Below are positions 41,801 through 55,900 of a DNA stretch of 64,000 nt, one piece after another; within the stretch, counting starts at the first letter, position 1, and each line of letters starts with the position of its first letter. The DNA comes from Aphelocoma coerulescens (Eukaryota > Chordata > Aves > Passeriformes > Corvidae): NCBI RefSeq assembly GCF_041296385.1, contig NC_091013.1, positions 69,595,563 through 69,659,562 of the forward strand, in the 5' to 3' direction. The notes below the pieces were generated by a model. That model was not told the DNA's origin. It ran no database searches and worked only from the letters and a program-made list of their open reading frames with translations. A program made the translations under genes and the position numbers.

Positions 41801-44800
41801 TCAGTAAACACACCTGTATGCTGTTAAGTAGGGGAAATTGATATACACATGAAAGAAATTCACCAGGTTTCATCAATATTATGGTATTTTCCTAGTATAA
41901 AAGAAATCAAACTACCTGCATTTAAATGATATAATAGAGAATACGCAATTTCTTTTACATATTTTTTGATTGAAAATATCCCTTTTTGTTGCCATTCTTT
42001 AAATGGAGATATGAATAAAACTATAAAGCAGCTGTGTCCGACAGTACACTTTCTATGATATGTAGAGTGTAAGAACATTTTGGAAGGAATGGCTTTAACA
42101 ACTAAACTCCATGGGATTAGACTGCAATGAAAATATTACAAGTAAAATACCTTCAGAATTTGAAAAATGACTCCTTTAGTATGTAACTGAAAATTGTGAA
42201 ACAAAAAGAAATGTGAAGTTAAACAAAAGGAAAAAATTAGTATGCTTAAGGCAGCAGTTGATCAATTTAAAAACCACCACTTTATCTGTTCTCTTTTCCT
42301 TTGCACAATCCAATAAACTGCCATTATATTCCTTTTAAATGGTTCCATTACAAGGATTCTATAACAACAGACTAATCTCTTGATAATTATAATAAATGCC
42401 TGTAATCAAAGCAGGAACCACTTAAAATAAGGAGAAAGGCTGTTTTCCATCAAACTCATTGTAGTTCTGTGACCTTTGAAGCATTAAGCTACATCATACG
42501 CTGCCACCTCTAACTGCAGCATAGTTTTCCTACCAATCTTGCTCAAATAAAAATAAAAAGGACACAAGATCAATGGAAATGTGGATTGACACATGGTAAG
42601 AGTTCTTACTTTCCAGCTCTGAGCCTTGTAGAACATAAAAACCTCAATTCGCAAGATTCCAAAGGCTCAAAGCTGGCAGGATTCAGCCAGCAGCTCTTTC
42701 ACGGGCTTCCCTTCAGGAGGGAAAGGGGGAAGGATCAAACTTGTATTTTTAGAAGATTTTGCTGTGGCAATGTGAGCTGTATGACACTACTAATGCTTAA
42801 GAAAGTATTACTTTTCAGAAAGAAAGGACATTTTATCACAAAACTCGATATTGTATTCACATGAACAAACAATGTTTTCCAGAGATCATTTAAGAAACTG
42901 GAGGCTGATAAAATTACGGGAAATGACTATATATGATCAGAATGGCTTTCATCTGCATTTTGTTAGACCCAGCATTGATTTCACTTTTCAGCTGTGAACA
43001 GCAAGAGGCCAGCTGTGGCCAAGGGAGAGAGCAAGCAACGAACCAGGGTCACAATAGAGGCTGAGTTGTCAGAAAATTTAACACTTCTAACGACTAAATC
43101 TCACCAAAAAAATCTTCGAGTTACAACCACTTGAAAATTATATCCAGAGGGTCCCACAAACTGTCAGAGAATAGAAGATTTAATTTATGACAAAGTAAAA
43201 CCTTTGAACTCTAGTTATGTGAATAAACAGCATTATAAGGGGAAAACAAACAAAGCAAGGAAAATATAAGAGACATTGCCTTCAAGGCAGAAACAACTAC
43301 ATTTTACTTCCTATTCCCAGATGTGTTAAGGGGAAATTTATGACAGCATACTGAAAAGCAAGATTCCCATTGTGAAATCCTTCACATTTATTTAACTAAG
43401 CACAATCATTGAAAATGACCTTTATCCAAACCCTTCACAGCTGTCTTAAAATGATCTAAAACTATTGCCAGATTTTCTTTAACTAACATTACTTAACAAA
43501 AAGTCATTACCCCAGGGCCATATTACACTACTGGCAAGTAAACACAAATCCATTTTAAACAACATGATACGAAGTTTTAATGAAATATTGATAACAAATT
43601 GAAAACTCCCCATTAAAAAGGTGCCAAACAATACAAATCATCTTAGTTTTCTGTTCTAGCAATAAATATTATTTCCCTATTTCTGATAACGTATTCATCA
43701 CCTATTAGACATACATCTAAAGAGAAATATGGCTACTGCTTTAAAAAAGTCTTACATTTAAAGCTGTTATTAAACGAGGTGTCAAAATTATTTTTAAATG
43801 AAACTGTTCTAGCAGCATATAGTGGAAAAATATCATCATCTGTTCTCCAAAGACAGCACGTCCAGAGTGTACATTACTCTATAAAATTAAAGGGCTACTG
43901 ACAATAAATTCATATGGCAGTTTTCATTGCAGTACACTAATAATTTAACAGTGCATTAATAACATTTGGTTCCAAGACTTAAAAAGCACTGTGTCAAAAC
44001 GAGGAACACCTTAATAGTTCTCTTTTTTTTTTTTTCCATGAATACTAAACATTAAGATAAAAAGATTGTTGCGAGAGCTGGCCTCCTGCAGGTCCAGGTC
44101 AACTGACAGGGATTAGGTAAAAAAAAATTAATCATACTTGTGGATTCAGAACAGAACAGCTTAGTTTTTAAAATAGTAGTATAGAGCCACATTAAATGTG
44201 GGCACATACTGTGGGGAGGAGAGGTCTGTATTAAGGGGCTGGTTAGTTCAGTAAATCATGGCTTTAAGATAAAGATGATTACGGTCGTTCCTTGGTGTGA
44301 GAGGAGAAGGGTACAGGAGGTTCATTTCACCACCAAGTAATTATGCTGACCCAGAGTGTTACCATTTATCATGGCTGAAAGATGACACTCACTGTTAGCC
44401 AAGGGAAACTGCTAGTCAAATGCTTCCATCTAGATCAATACACACCACATTTTTCTACAGCCAAAAGTAATTATACAACAGCAAACTTCACAATCAATAC
44501 CCACTCGAGATAACTTATACTCTGCTGTACAGACATGGAGGTATGGCACTGTTAACTGCCACTGAAGACTACTGCATGTGACCCAAATTAAAGGGTTTCC
44601 CCCAACCATTACAAAGGATTTTGCTATTTTCTGAGAAAATCTGTATCCTGTTTTCTCTGTCATTAAAAACAAAGAACATCCACGCAGGTTTAAAGACCTG
44701 CAGCTGAAACTGAAGTTCGTGTTATCATTTCATAAAGTCTCACTTAACACAAAATAAAAAAGAAAATCAGTCAATTAAAGAAAAATCAATCTTCCTAACC

Positions 44801-47726
44801 ATTGAAAGCTGAAATAGTTTCTGAGGCTTTAGTTTCTAAAAGCTGCAGTTGAAGACCTGACCTTTGTGAACTCAAGAGATCAGAAAAAGGAGAAACGCAT
44901 ATACCTGAAGTATTAAATCAATGTCATTTTCAGTAGTAAACACATAAACATATTCATATTTGCTTACTCAGAGATGCACACATAGCATTACCATCAAGCC
45001 AGCTAGTACACAAAACTAGCTTTAATAGTTTAGATTTTATTTCAAAATATATCTATAAGTCAGTTTTGACAACTGGTTTTAAAAAGGCAGAGCTTAGTCT
45101 TATAAACCAATCTAACACATCAAGAAAGGTTAGAGGGAAGAAAAAAAATCACTACTTCAGTAAAAAAAAAAAAATTGACATCCAATTTTCAAGCTGATTT
45201 ATCAGTGGAAAGCTAAAATTGATAGTTTGCCATTACTGGATAGCAGGCTGTCTAAGAAAGCTGTTACAAAGCCTTTCATTTTGATTTAGCCACATGGATC
45301 AATACAAACCTATACTGTTTCAATTTTACAAATATTGATTTTCTGATATAACCTCTGCAGGAGAACATTCATCACCTGCCATACCAAAAAATATTGAAAT
45401 TTATTTTGTAAACTTTGATTCTCAGCAAAATATAGCATTCTACAGAGTGAAGTGAAATCTATTTTTCCAGATAACAGCTAATCACTGCTAAAATGTATTT
45501 CAAGTAATATCCTTCTGCCTTTCCATTTCAGACTCCAACACTGTCAATCCTTTAACTGGATTCATATCAAAGATGATCATAAAATTTCCCTTTGTTTTCT
45601 CATCAAGTATCCTGAGATTCCTTGCAGTTTTAGTGGCTAGAACAAAATAGAACTTCAAGTTAAAATATTCACTGTTTTGCTTCCCAAATCTAGAAAAACT
45701 CAATGCTTCAGGAGGATGATTTATTTTTTTAAGATACCAAAGAAAAAAATTCTCTAAGCAGAAACAGATATTTGATGAAACAAAGATCTTTATCCTACAT
45801 TTACACAACAATACTATTTTCACAGGCTGTTCTAATCTGCATATTGTGCTAAGAGCTCTGATATTCCTCAGCTTTCAAAATATACTATTTTTCATATGTT
45901 ATTTGCTCATGTATTGGTATTGATTTTTATGCCAGCTCTTTCAAACTGATATAAATACTGAATTCATTAAAAAAAAAAATGTTTAACTTATAAGACAATT
46001 CTAATTATACAGCTTTTCTTGTTCCAAATTGTTTCATCAATCACAAGTAACTTATTCAATTTTAAAAAAAAAAGTTTGAACTGATTACTTACTTTCTTTA
46101 TTCCCTTTTTTCCTAATCCTGAAAAGCCCCCTTATTAGCTACTTAAGACATTTCTGAGTGCCACACTGCTGGCACTGGTAAATACAGATACACTATCCAG
46201 CCAGAGCAGCAATACAGAGAAGACACTGAACAGGTTTGAGGAGGAAATACACCCTGGATACACCCTTAAAAGTTTAAGAATTTTCTCAGTAGTACATGAA
46301 AAATAAATGAGAAAACCCATAATCCTATGTTGGAAGGATACAGTCCCGGGACAAGATTTAGGCAAGACCTGAGGGTTTAGTAAGTGCATGTTCAGAACTT
46401 GGGCTGGTAACACCATGCCATTCAGATCACTGCTTATTAAACAGAACTGAAAAAATTCCAAAATTATTAACTTAGAAACTAAGTGAAATTCCTGAAAAGC
46501 AATATTTTCATAATGTAAAGAATATAATAAATTCTAAAATTCTTTGCAAATTTAATGTCATGAAACCAGGGTAGAATTTCTTTGTAGACTTAAGGCTCAA
46601 TATGGATAGTGTGTACATTTATGTAATAAAAAATGTTATTATTTTTAGCATTTGGATACTAAATTCATCTTCCCACATGTACCTGAAATCAAATAATAGC
46701 AGACATCAAAACACCTGAATTTAAAATAAAAAGAAAATTAGTATTTCAAAAATTCTGTAAGACAGAGAGCTGGGAGAGAAAACCACAGGAAAGAATCAGA
46801 ATCATTCAACTGAATATAGAAGTAAGAAGCTCACTAGACAAATCAGATGTGCCTTTTCATCCTGTTCCAAAAATGCCAGAAACAGATCTTAAAAGCAATG
46901 GTAATGGCTTATGCAGCTAGAATGGATTCTGTAGGAGCCATCACACAAACCCTGTTATTCTCATGCTGATGCTGGTTCATATGATGATGATGACTTAAGC
47001 ATCAAAACAGTGAACACAGTGAATCTGAGGCATAGAAAAACCTAAAGAGCTACATGACTAAAGCAGATTTTAAAATAAAGCAAAACAAGACTGAATGCTT
47101 AAGACCATTCTCTTAATAGAAAAGATATTTATTAAGCTATACTTTTATTGCTCTTTCTTCCATCAACAGATTTCAGATCACTTTGTTAGCAGTATACCAC
47201 AATTCACATGTTACAGATGGGGAAAACAAGGCAGATAGATAAAGACTGATATGATTTATTCAGTGTTGAGATGTCACCTCACTAACACCACCAAGACTAT
47301 AACTTCATTATTTAGGGCATAAAGTGACTGCTTTCCCATATGAACTATTCTGTGAATTCTGGAGGGGAGAGTGGGTGGAATTGTTGGTATATCTTGGTTG
47401 GAAGTACCATGAATTGCTGCTCTGGTTTGTTATTGACACTTATTAAATCCACTATTCCTATAAATGTGTATATTTTCAACAAATATTTAAAATAATACAA
47501 GAAATTTGAATAGCCACAATCCCAATCTCCACAGTTACTCAGTTTTTTAAAAATCTAGCATTTTCAAAATTATGTTGAATAATAAGAATCATGTTTATGA
47601 TGTAACAAAAATTTATCTTGGTGCAAAACAATATTTAATACTGTCCCTCCTAACAGGGGAAGAAATGAAATTAAACAGTTTTGTTTAATTTTGTTTTTAG
47701 AGAAAAAGTGGGGCTTTCTTCATGTC

Positions 47727-47827
47727 TGGGGTTTTTTGTGGGTTTGTTTGGTTGTTGTTTTGTTTTATTTTTGAGGGGGTTTATTTTGAGGTTTGTTTTT
47801 TATTTATTTATTTAATGAATAAATAAA
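47727..47827 (+). repeat. T/G-rich tract ending in a TTTATTTATT inverted repeat
   Basis: A tract of GGGTTTTTTGTGGGTTTG and TTTGTTTGGTTGTTG type runs into TTTATTTATT (47803-47812), a 5-nt spacer and AATAAATAAA (47818-47827), a perfect 10-bp inverted pair of AT-only bases. Confidence 0.8.
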
Positions 47828-48161
47828 GAAAAAACTGAGAAGTAAAATATCTCGTTGACACTTGGGCTGCCATCATCTAACAATAGCAACAAATAAGTAA
47901 AAATACAGCATTTATAGTGAATGTGCTTAAAGATCCTTTCCTCTATTAAGGCTTTTCTGTATCTAACAGTATTCAGTACAATAAGAAAATGACCTTCTAA
48001 AAAGTAATGACAGTGATTTTCCATATAATGGCTGTAGCATGCAAATATATGCAGCCATGTAAAAGAACAAAAATCAGGCAGCAACTTTGCAATGCTTAAG
48101 GGCTTCATATTTTACAGCACCAGCATTAATGGAAAAGTTAATGTTGCATTGAATAACAGTG

Positions 48162-48189
48162 AGCTGCTCAGCTGCTGCTGCTGCTGCAG
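48162..48189 (+). repeat. Short (CTG)n trinucleotide repeat
   Basis: GCTGCTCAGCTGCTGCTGCT is followed by GCTGCAG, about five uninterrupted CTG units. It is intronic and not in a coding exon. Confidence 0.85.
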
Positions 48190-51100
48190 AACATTTAGAT
48201 CATGGAAATAACACATCATTTTTTCGCCCCTATTGCTTTCCTGACCCACAGATAAACAACTCTCACCGACCCTCAAAATCACATGCAAAATATTCCTGCA
48301 TCACCCAGGAATTCTTAAGAAATATGCCCAAGCATATAATTTCTAAGACTGAAAATGCAAATAAATAATTACACCACAAAACTAAAAATAATTAAGCATC
48401 AGTGCTGAAGAAAATCTCAAAGACTATACCCCGTAACTTAATTCATACTATGGGACAAATGCATACATGACCACAGTCACTTAATGCAGAACACAAATGA
48501 AACAGAATTTTTCAGTACTTCTACATCTTAATTCTTGATTTCAATACATGAAATATCCAGATAAAATAGCCATTTTACATTCCCTTTTCCCCCCTATATA
48601 CTAGAGAGTATAAACTACTGAATGCACTCAGTAAAACATCATTTGAAAACATTTCAGTGATCCAAGTCTACAGGAAAGTTTTGGAAGGTAAGAAACACCT
48701 AGATACTGTAAATGGAGGCACACAATTGGCTCTCAATTGAGTTGCATTATGTTTAGGCAGAAAATGGAGGAAGGGTCCTCAGACCTTGCACCTATAAATC
48801 CTGCAACCCATGTTCCCCCTTCATTATTGCTGAATGGTTTAAAAAGAAAATAAGTTGTTTTGTAAATATAGAATAAACCTTGGAATATACCAGCAATCTT
48901 TCCCTCCTTCAGACAAAGACCCCAAGGGCTCTTCTCATCTTGATTCAGATGTAAAATGTGAAGACATATCAGAACTTAGAAGGCAACTAGTCCTTCCTGG
49001 TATTCCCAAAAATTCTTCCAGCTCATAAAGGACTTCAAACTTTATGTTTCTGTACTGATGTTGGATTAGTAAATTTTTTTTAAAATTTTGTTTCTGATTG
49101 CCTTTTTTTTACCATCAGAAGGAGAACAAAGTGAATAGTGGTGAACACAGCTACAGAAAGTGAGAGGATTCACCCCTTTTTTTCTGTTCTCAAAATAGTG
49201 AAAAATGTCCTACTATATTGAAATATTGTTACTATATTGAAATTCAGCTCAAAAAGTAGTACAAATGCTTGGCTGATATTTTACAGTTTCACTATTGATT
49301 GCAGACATGATAATAAAGCTGGGGAGGAAGGACCACTGCTTACAGAGCTTTCCTATTTTCTGTCAGATCAAACACCAGAGGATCTACAAAGTGACTCTTC
49401 AGTCACACCTACAGCTATTTCTCAGTCAGACAGTATTTGTTAAGTAGTACGAAAATCTTCCTTTCCCTACCTTAATTCATCTGTTGTCCAAGTGCCTGTA
49501 ATATCTGGAGCAGATATCATCATTCAGTTATGTGCATGCCAATTACATAATTCACTGACCTACCTTTATGTATCTCTAACATCAGGGATGATATTAGCTA
49601 TGAATTTCTAATAGGGTTGAGAGAATACCAGTAGAAGGTATGTACCTTGCCTTTACAACTGCTAATGTGGATGAATATAGGCATAAACCAATAAAAATTT
49701 CAGACTATTGGAGACAACAGAGAACCTGAGATGCCACTAGCCAGGACAATTTACCCTAAAGAAAAACCTACTTTCTATGCAAAAAATAATTTTCCTTTTT
49801 TAAAAAGATAATTGGTAAGATTTTTCTAACACTATTGAATTATTCATAAATTCCAATCTATTTTTTATACTAATTTTAATATTTCAGTTTTATTTAACAA
49901 GGCTTCAAAACTTTATAACACCTGTTTTGTTAAAATGTAACATACCATATAATTTTTTCATTGAGGACATTTTCAGAGAAATTGGCATTCCACACAAATT
50001 TCCAATCAGGTTTTTTCTAAATTTTTAATTCCAAGACTCAAAAATGAAAGGTAGTGTATACTTGGGGAATAATTAAACAGTTTGTCTGTCTGGATCTTCT
50101 AAAAGTATACAAACTCAGATTTTTACTAAATCATCAAATGATGATCTCATATGAAATGACTATTATGAAAGAAACTATTTTTTCTTATTCAACCTTGTCT
50201 GGCATTTAGCCAAAAAATGTGGGGTAACATTTTCTCTCATTCTTCTCACTGGCTCTTAATTGAGATTAAATCACAAAGGATAGTAGAGTCCATTTTAGTT
50301 TGGGAGATACATATTAAAACCTGCTTCTGGCTTCTCATCTTTTTTGACAGATTTTACTCACTTAATTTTCATAATTTTTAGCTCAATGGTTCAGTATGAA
50401 ACTCTACCACTGAAAATACTGTCTGAAGTTCACTAAATAAATTTCCTCTACTATTTAAGCTGTCATCAGCTTTGAAAACTTCACATTTTATTCAAGAATG
50501 TAGAAGAGGTTAGGGCAATATTCAGTGTAAAAGACCACTATATGTTTAAAAATAATGCACTGTTACCTAATAGAAATTGGAACCTTTAATGTCTAGACAT
50601 TAAGAAAAATGAAAGTGAACATTTTTTAATACCAAAACAACACTTCCACTCACTATGAGGCAAATATATCATGCTTTACTTTCCTCCATGTTTTCACGTA
50701 GCACAAGATTTATTATGCATAAAAATTATCACACCCTTATGGCAAAGTGTCCCAAAGGCTTCAGTAGATTTTATAAATTGAGCCTAAGAGACATCAAATT
50801 TACCTTCCTCTTTATGTACATTTTTATTGCTTCCTACCCTAAGTGCAAACATAGCTTCTAGGAAATCACCTAAAGAAATCTCTTCCACATGAATATTTCT
50901 TAGATTCAGATTGGGACTGTAACAAAACCAAAAGCATCTCCACTCAATAAATATAATTTGGTATCAGGAGAAAAGTGAAAAAAAAAAAAAAAAATCCCTG
51001 TGGGAATCTGAAAAATTAGGACACTTTAATTTTAAGAAATAATTTAAATATTAGTCTTTTGGCATTGTGTATACAGACTATTTTTCAAAACAATGGGTAG

Positions 51101-52025
51101 CGTTCTCAAATTAAACACAGAATATATGTGGTTTATGAATTTTTTGGTGGATTTTCTAATAATCTAGACAAATGGATAATTTGCTATATTATTGGGTTTT
51201 AAAATGATTCAGCACTATTGAATGTTTAAGAAATACTTATGGTATAAGAGTATATTCCTGAAGCTGAAGCAATCACTGGACTCTGATGTTCATCTGTTTT
51301 ATTGAACTACCTGCAGGGAGCTTTACGGGCATACGATCATGTCAAGGTCACAGGATTAAGTGAGCAGTGATGACAGTAAACAAGCCTTTTCTGCATATTT
51401 TAAAGGGTCTTACTGAGTTACTTAAAATGCCATAAACATAAATAGTCTCCTATCTCTACAACACCTCCATGACAGATGACTTCAAAACGTAACACTCCTG
51501 AGCAATGGAGCTTTACAACATAACCAACAGTCTATATTATTGACAACAGATACCAATATACTGGGGAGCTCAAATACTGGGAGAAACTTGCAACCTGTCA
51601 TCTTCAGATATATTATGTCTGAAAGCGTACAAGAAATTGATCTACAATATACATCAAAACTCTGTGTGAACAGATATTACTGCTGAAAAAACCCAGAGCT
51701 TACAGGTTATGTAAAAATAAAGTTATAAAGAAGAAATAAATCCTATAATAACAAATGTACCAAATCTACATGTTATGTAAAATCAGATAATAAAACCAAG
51801 CCTACACAGTACTTTCAATACCAACTTGAATGATGTCATTAGTCTTTAGAACTATACTGTGCATTACCATATCTATTTTATCAACAAGGAATGCGGTATA
51901 ATCAAGCACAGCAATCTCCTTCAAGTCATGTAACATCTATGACTGACACTGTGTTTTTGAATCATTCAAAGTAAATCTGTGTAAACTTATTTTTTCACTG
52001 TTTCAGAAAGTTAAAATTGATCAAT

Positions 52026-52098
52026 AAAAACCCCCCAAAGCCAACCAAACCAACCAATCAACCAAAAAAAAACCACAAAAAACCCCAACCAAAACTGA
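52026..52098 (+). repeat. A/C-rich CCAAA-type simple repeat
   Basis: AAAAACCCCCCAAAGCCAAC, CAAACCAACCAATCAACC and further A/C-only sequence extend for about 70 bases almost without G or T. Confidence 0.9.
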
Positions 52099-52488
52099 TC
52101 AATGGAAAAAGAGACATATGCTGGGAATATTTTTCAGAAATCAGAAATGTGAGTTGTCTAAGGATGATCTTCATAGTTTAGTGTCTGTGAACATACAGAC
52201 TGGGCTAACAAAATGCATACAGAAACACCAAACCCAAGGAAACAGCCTGCTAAGCTATATTAAGATAAGAGAGAAGGGACAATGGCCTCTGCATCTAAGG
52301 AACCATGCTCCTCCAGTACATCTGAAGACAGGACTTCCTTCTCAAGTTGCACTTGGGAGCAGCAGTTCCACATGTACTTGCCTTTCACTCCCCTTGCAAT
52401 ACTGCAAGATAGGGCTCCAAAAATTGGCTTAGGAAAGCTCTAAAATATTTTGAATGAAGAAGGTGTTCTACCAGAGAGAAGTAAAAAT

Positions 52489-52508
52489 GGGGGATGGGGG
52501 GGGGGGGA
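52489..52508 (+). repeat. Guanine-rich tract (G5-AT-G12)
   Basis: GGGGGAT is followed by twelve consecutive G. As with the tract at 38.8 kb, it is a possible quadruplex and a likely place for length errors. Confidence 0.8.
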
Positions 52509-52936
52509 ATCAACCCTCATGATGATTTCCATCCACTGTGGAAAAAGAGGAGAAAAAGAAACCAAACAACAGAGCAGACAAGAAAAACAGATCAGTCTAT
52601 TACATATATTAGCTAATTACACACTGCCATGAGGAAAAAGGAACTAAGAAGACAAGAGGTAGGTTTAAAACCACATATAATTAATCTAATTTTTAGCAAA
52701 GAAAATGATCCAATAATGCACATGCAAATTCAAATATAAATCTCTCAAAGACATGGAAAAGGTTTTCTGAGGTGTTTGCGGAATTCCACTTCATATCCCA
52801 CAAAGAAAGGGGGATGCAAAGGATGAGATTGGGATGTACCATACCACACCTTCCTCGGTGCCTGAAGATGATTTAATCTTCAGTTCCTTTCCAAACTTTC
52901 TTCTCAATTTCTGAAAGTATTTGACAATAGTATCGT

Positions 52937-52999
52937 TGGACATAAATAATAAATAAAATAATAAATAAAAAAGTTAATAAATAAATAATAAATTAAAAA
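52937..52999 (+). repeat. (AATAAAT)n AT-rich simple repeat
   Basis: ACATAAATAATAAATAAAAT and AAATAAATAATAAATTAAAA units, AT-only apart from single interruptions. Confidence 0.9.
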
Positions 53000-55900
53000 G
53001 TACAAGAAATTAAGGCTTGAGACAAAGGAAATAAAATTGTTCCACTGGGTTTTCATTTCTGGTTAAACTTTGCATTTCTGATGTCTACAACAAGAAATGT
53101 CTGTCTCTGGTAGAGAAGTCTACCAATTTTACCAATACCACTGCAGGTTTTTCTCTTGGGAAAAAAAAAATTATCTACAGCTTGGCATCTATCTTCTGTA
53201 ATATATTTGAAGCACCTCGTGGGAAAGAACCCTGGATTGTAATGGTACTTAAAAAAGACTTAAAAATCCTCACCCATTTTATGTCAGAAAACAAAGAATG
53301 CATCAAAGAAATTTCATTTCTGAGAAAATACATCCTTCTTAGAAACACAAAATTTTCTTTTCAGAATCTTCAAATCTGTGGCTTTTGTTCCTTTTTTATT
53401 CTTTGTTTTCTATTATTTTGTATGGGAAAGATGGGAAATCCACTGTTGTATTGCACAGGTATTACTAGGTAGACATGTGAGGAAAAGTGAGCAAATTGGT
53501 ATCCAGCAATGAGAAATTCTTCCCTCGTGGTTTCTACTGAGTTTGTAGTTCTTTCTGAATTGGAGGAAGGAAAAGAAGGAGAACAGGTGCTAGGAACATT
53601 GTCTAATATCAGCAACTGAGTTTGGTCTGCTGATAACCACTGCAGGAACCAGGAGGAAAACATGAAGGCAGAAGGGACTTTGAAGCCCTACCGAGATATG
53701 GAAAATTCAAAATCAAGACTGACTGAATTTGACATTCCTCAGGAAATCCTGGGTTGAAAATTCAAGGAGTCTGAGTGAGTTTTACAGGTCTACTTGACTA
53801 AGTAGAGTTTTATCATGTCTACTTGTCCTATCTTTCTGTTTCTTAATTATTCAGCTACAGTTGAAGGTTATAGGGCTGGATGGTCCACAGGTCTTAACCT
53901 TTATGGCTCTTCTTGTGACTAGTACCCTGGAAGCTGAATGGCTGCATGTGCATGCACATGCTAAATCCATGGCTAGACTTAAGGAGGAGCAGAAGTTCCC
54001 CTCAGTTTGCTAAGGGTGGCCTTCATCTTTGTATATGTATAGTCCTGCAATAAATATATATATGGCAAATTGACAGTATGAAATTTGGATTTGTATTCTG
54101 ATTACTGTTCCAGTAAAAGAAACTTGACATCTAAGGATCTGTTGTCCCTAAGTCTCAAATAAAACCAAAATTTACAAGGCTTTGCTCTTTTTTTTTTTCC
54201 ATGAACAAAAGGGGAACCCCAAATTTAGGCAGAAACAGAGAACATAATGAAGTAGAGCGAAAAAAAACAGAGTAAAGAAGAACAAATAAATCCTCTTAAT
54301 GCAGAAGTATATAATGTGAAAGTGCGGAAGACTTCCGTCTTTATAATGAAACGAAATGTGCTGTACTTCCTAGAGATAAACAAGTCTCTCTGTAGAGTTG
54401 AACAAGTCTTTCTTGAGCACCACTTGTTTCTCAACATTTGAAAACACTACCTCTTTCCAAAAAAAATATTTTCTTACAAGGTTCTTCCAGCTGTGGGAAA
54501 AAATCCATAGTTCAAAGCAACTGAGCAACCTTGCACAAATACAGAACTGAATAAATCCCACATAAGCAAACTGTGGAGTTGCTTGTACAGCTCATCTCTG
54601 GTTATACAACACTCCTTTCTTGGCAGGTATCTCTATGCTGTAAATACCACCCTACAACTATTATTAGAAAAGGATACAGAATTCTCCCATCCCCCTTTTT
54701 CCATCATGCTTGTCAAAATCCTCAGCTCCTTCAAATAGTCTCTGCCTTCCACCAACAGTGGTTAGCAGTCAGAGAGGAAGGAAGAAAGAGGGTATGCAAC
54801 GGGTGGAGCAGCCAAGCAGTTGAAAGCATAGTAAGAAATTTAAAAAGTTGATTGAAACATAAAATACTACATTAGAGCAATCAGATTAACAAAACCATCT
54901 CACTCATGTTCAAATCCTGCTATAGATGGATAACTAATACTGGACTGAAGATATGTTGCTGAAACATTTGCTGATCTCAAGGTCTCTCAAGTAGTGCAAT
55001 AAAATAAAAACAACAGAAGACAGACAAATATTTTCTTAATGTTTTATTGGGATGAAATCATCTCAAAACTAAATATTTGGAACTTGTAACAGGATAGCTA
55101 ATAAACAAGCTAAAAAGTGTGCAGTTCTATCAGACCAATTTTGAAGAATATATTCTGCCAAAAAAACAATTTCCAGCAATTCCAGCTACAGAAAAGTCAT
55201 AGTTCTTACAGAGTATGTGGAAAAAATGCAGAACCTTAAGAGGCCCTCTAAGAAAGGGCATGTCAAACACGCCTCTGGATCCAGTAGACAGGATCTGGTC
55301 CTACATCCTTTCCACTGCTCTAAAGCTCCCTTTGTAATTTATGCCTAGCTGTTAAAATGAGCCAGAAATGAATGAACAGCTAAACCAGATTAAGCTGATT
55401 TGCAGTGGTGGTTAGAATAGGTTCTGTGCCTCTCTGAATTTCCTAAGACAGCAGCTAGTATAGAGATAGAGTCAGAGAATACCAAAGAATGGCTGTAGGG
55501 GAAACAACTTGCTAAATTCCTGTGATCTGGTCTCCCTTGCTGTAAACAGTGTTTTTCCAGAATCAACTTATTTAACTGCCAACTCCCATGGGCTTGGGAA
55601 ACGGAGTTCTCTTTCCGCTCTCATCCCTCTGGCCCCCAGCAGAACCCAATCTCTTCAGAAGCTCATGCTGCAGAGAGAGAAAAAACTAGCTGTCTGGCAA
55701 GAAACTTTTTATTTCCAGCCTGTCTCCCCAGACGAATTTGGTCTTCACCACAGAATGAGTTTGACAGCTCTGCCCTCCACCATGAATGATTAATTTGTTA
55801 TGGGTGTCTAGTTTAACCAAAGATGGATTTGAACAGAAAAAGCCCTTGTATACTTGCTATTTGGTATAGCTGCTTTAATGTAGGTGGAACCTCCTTCATT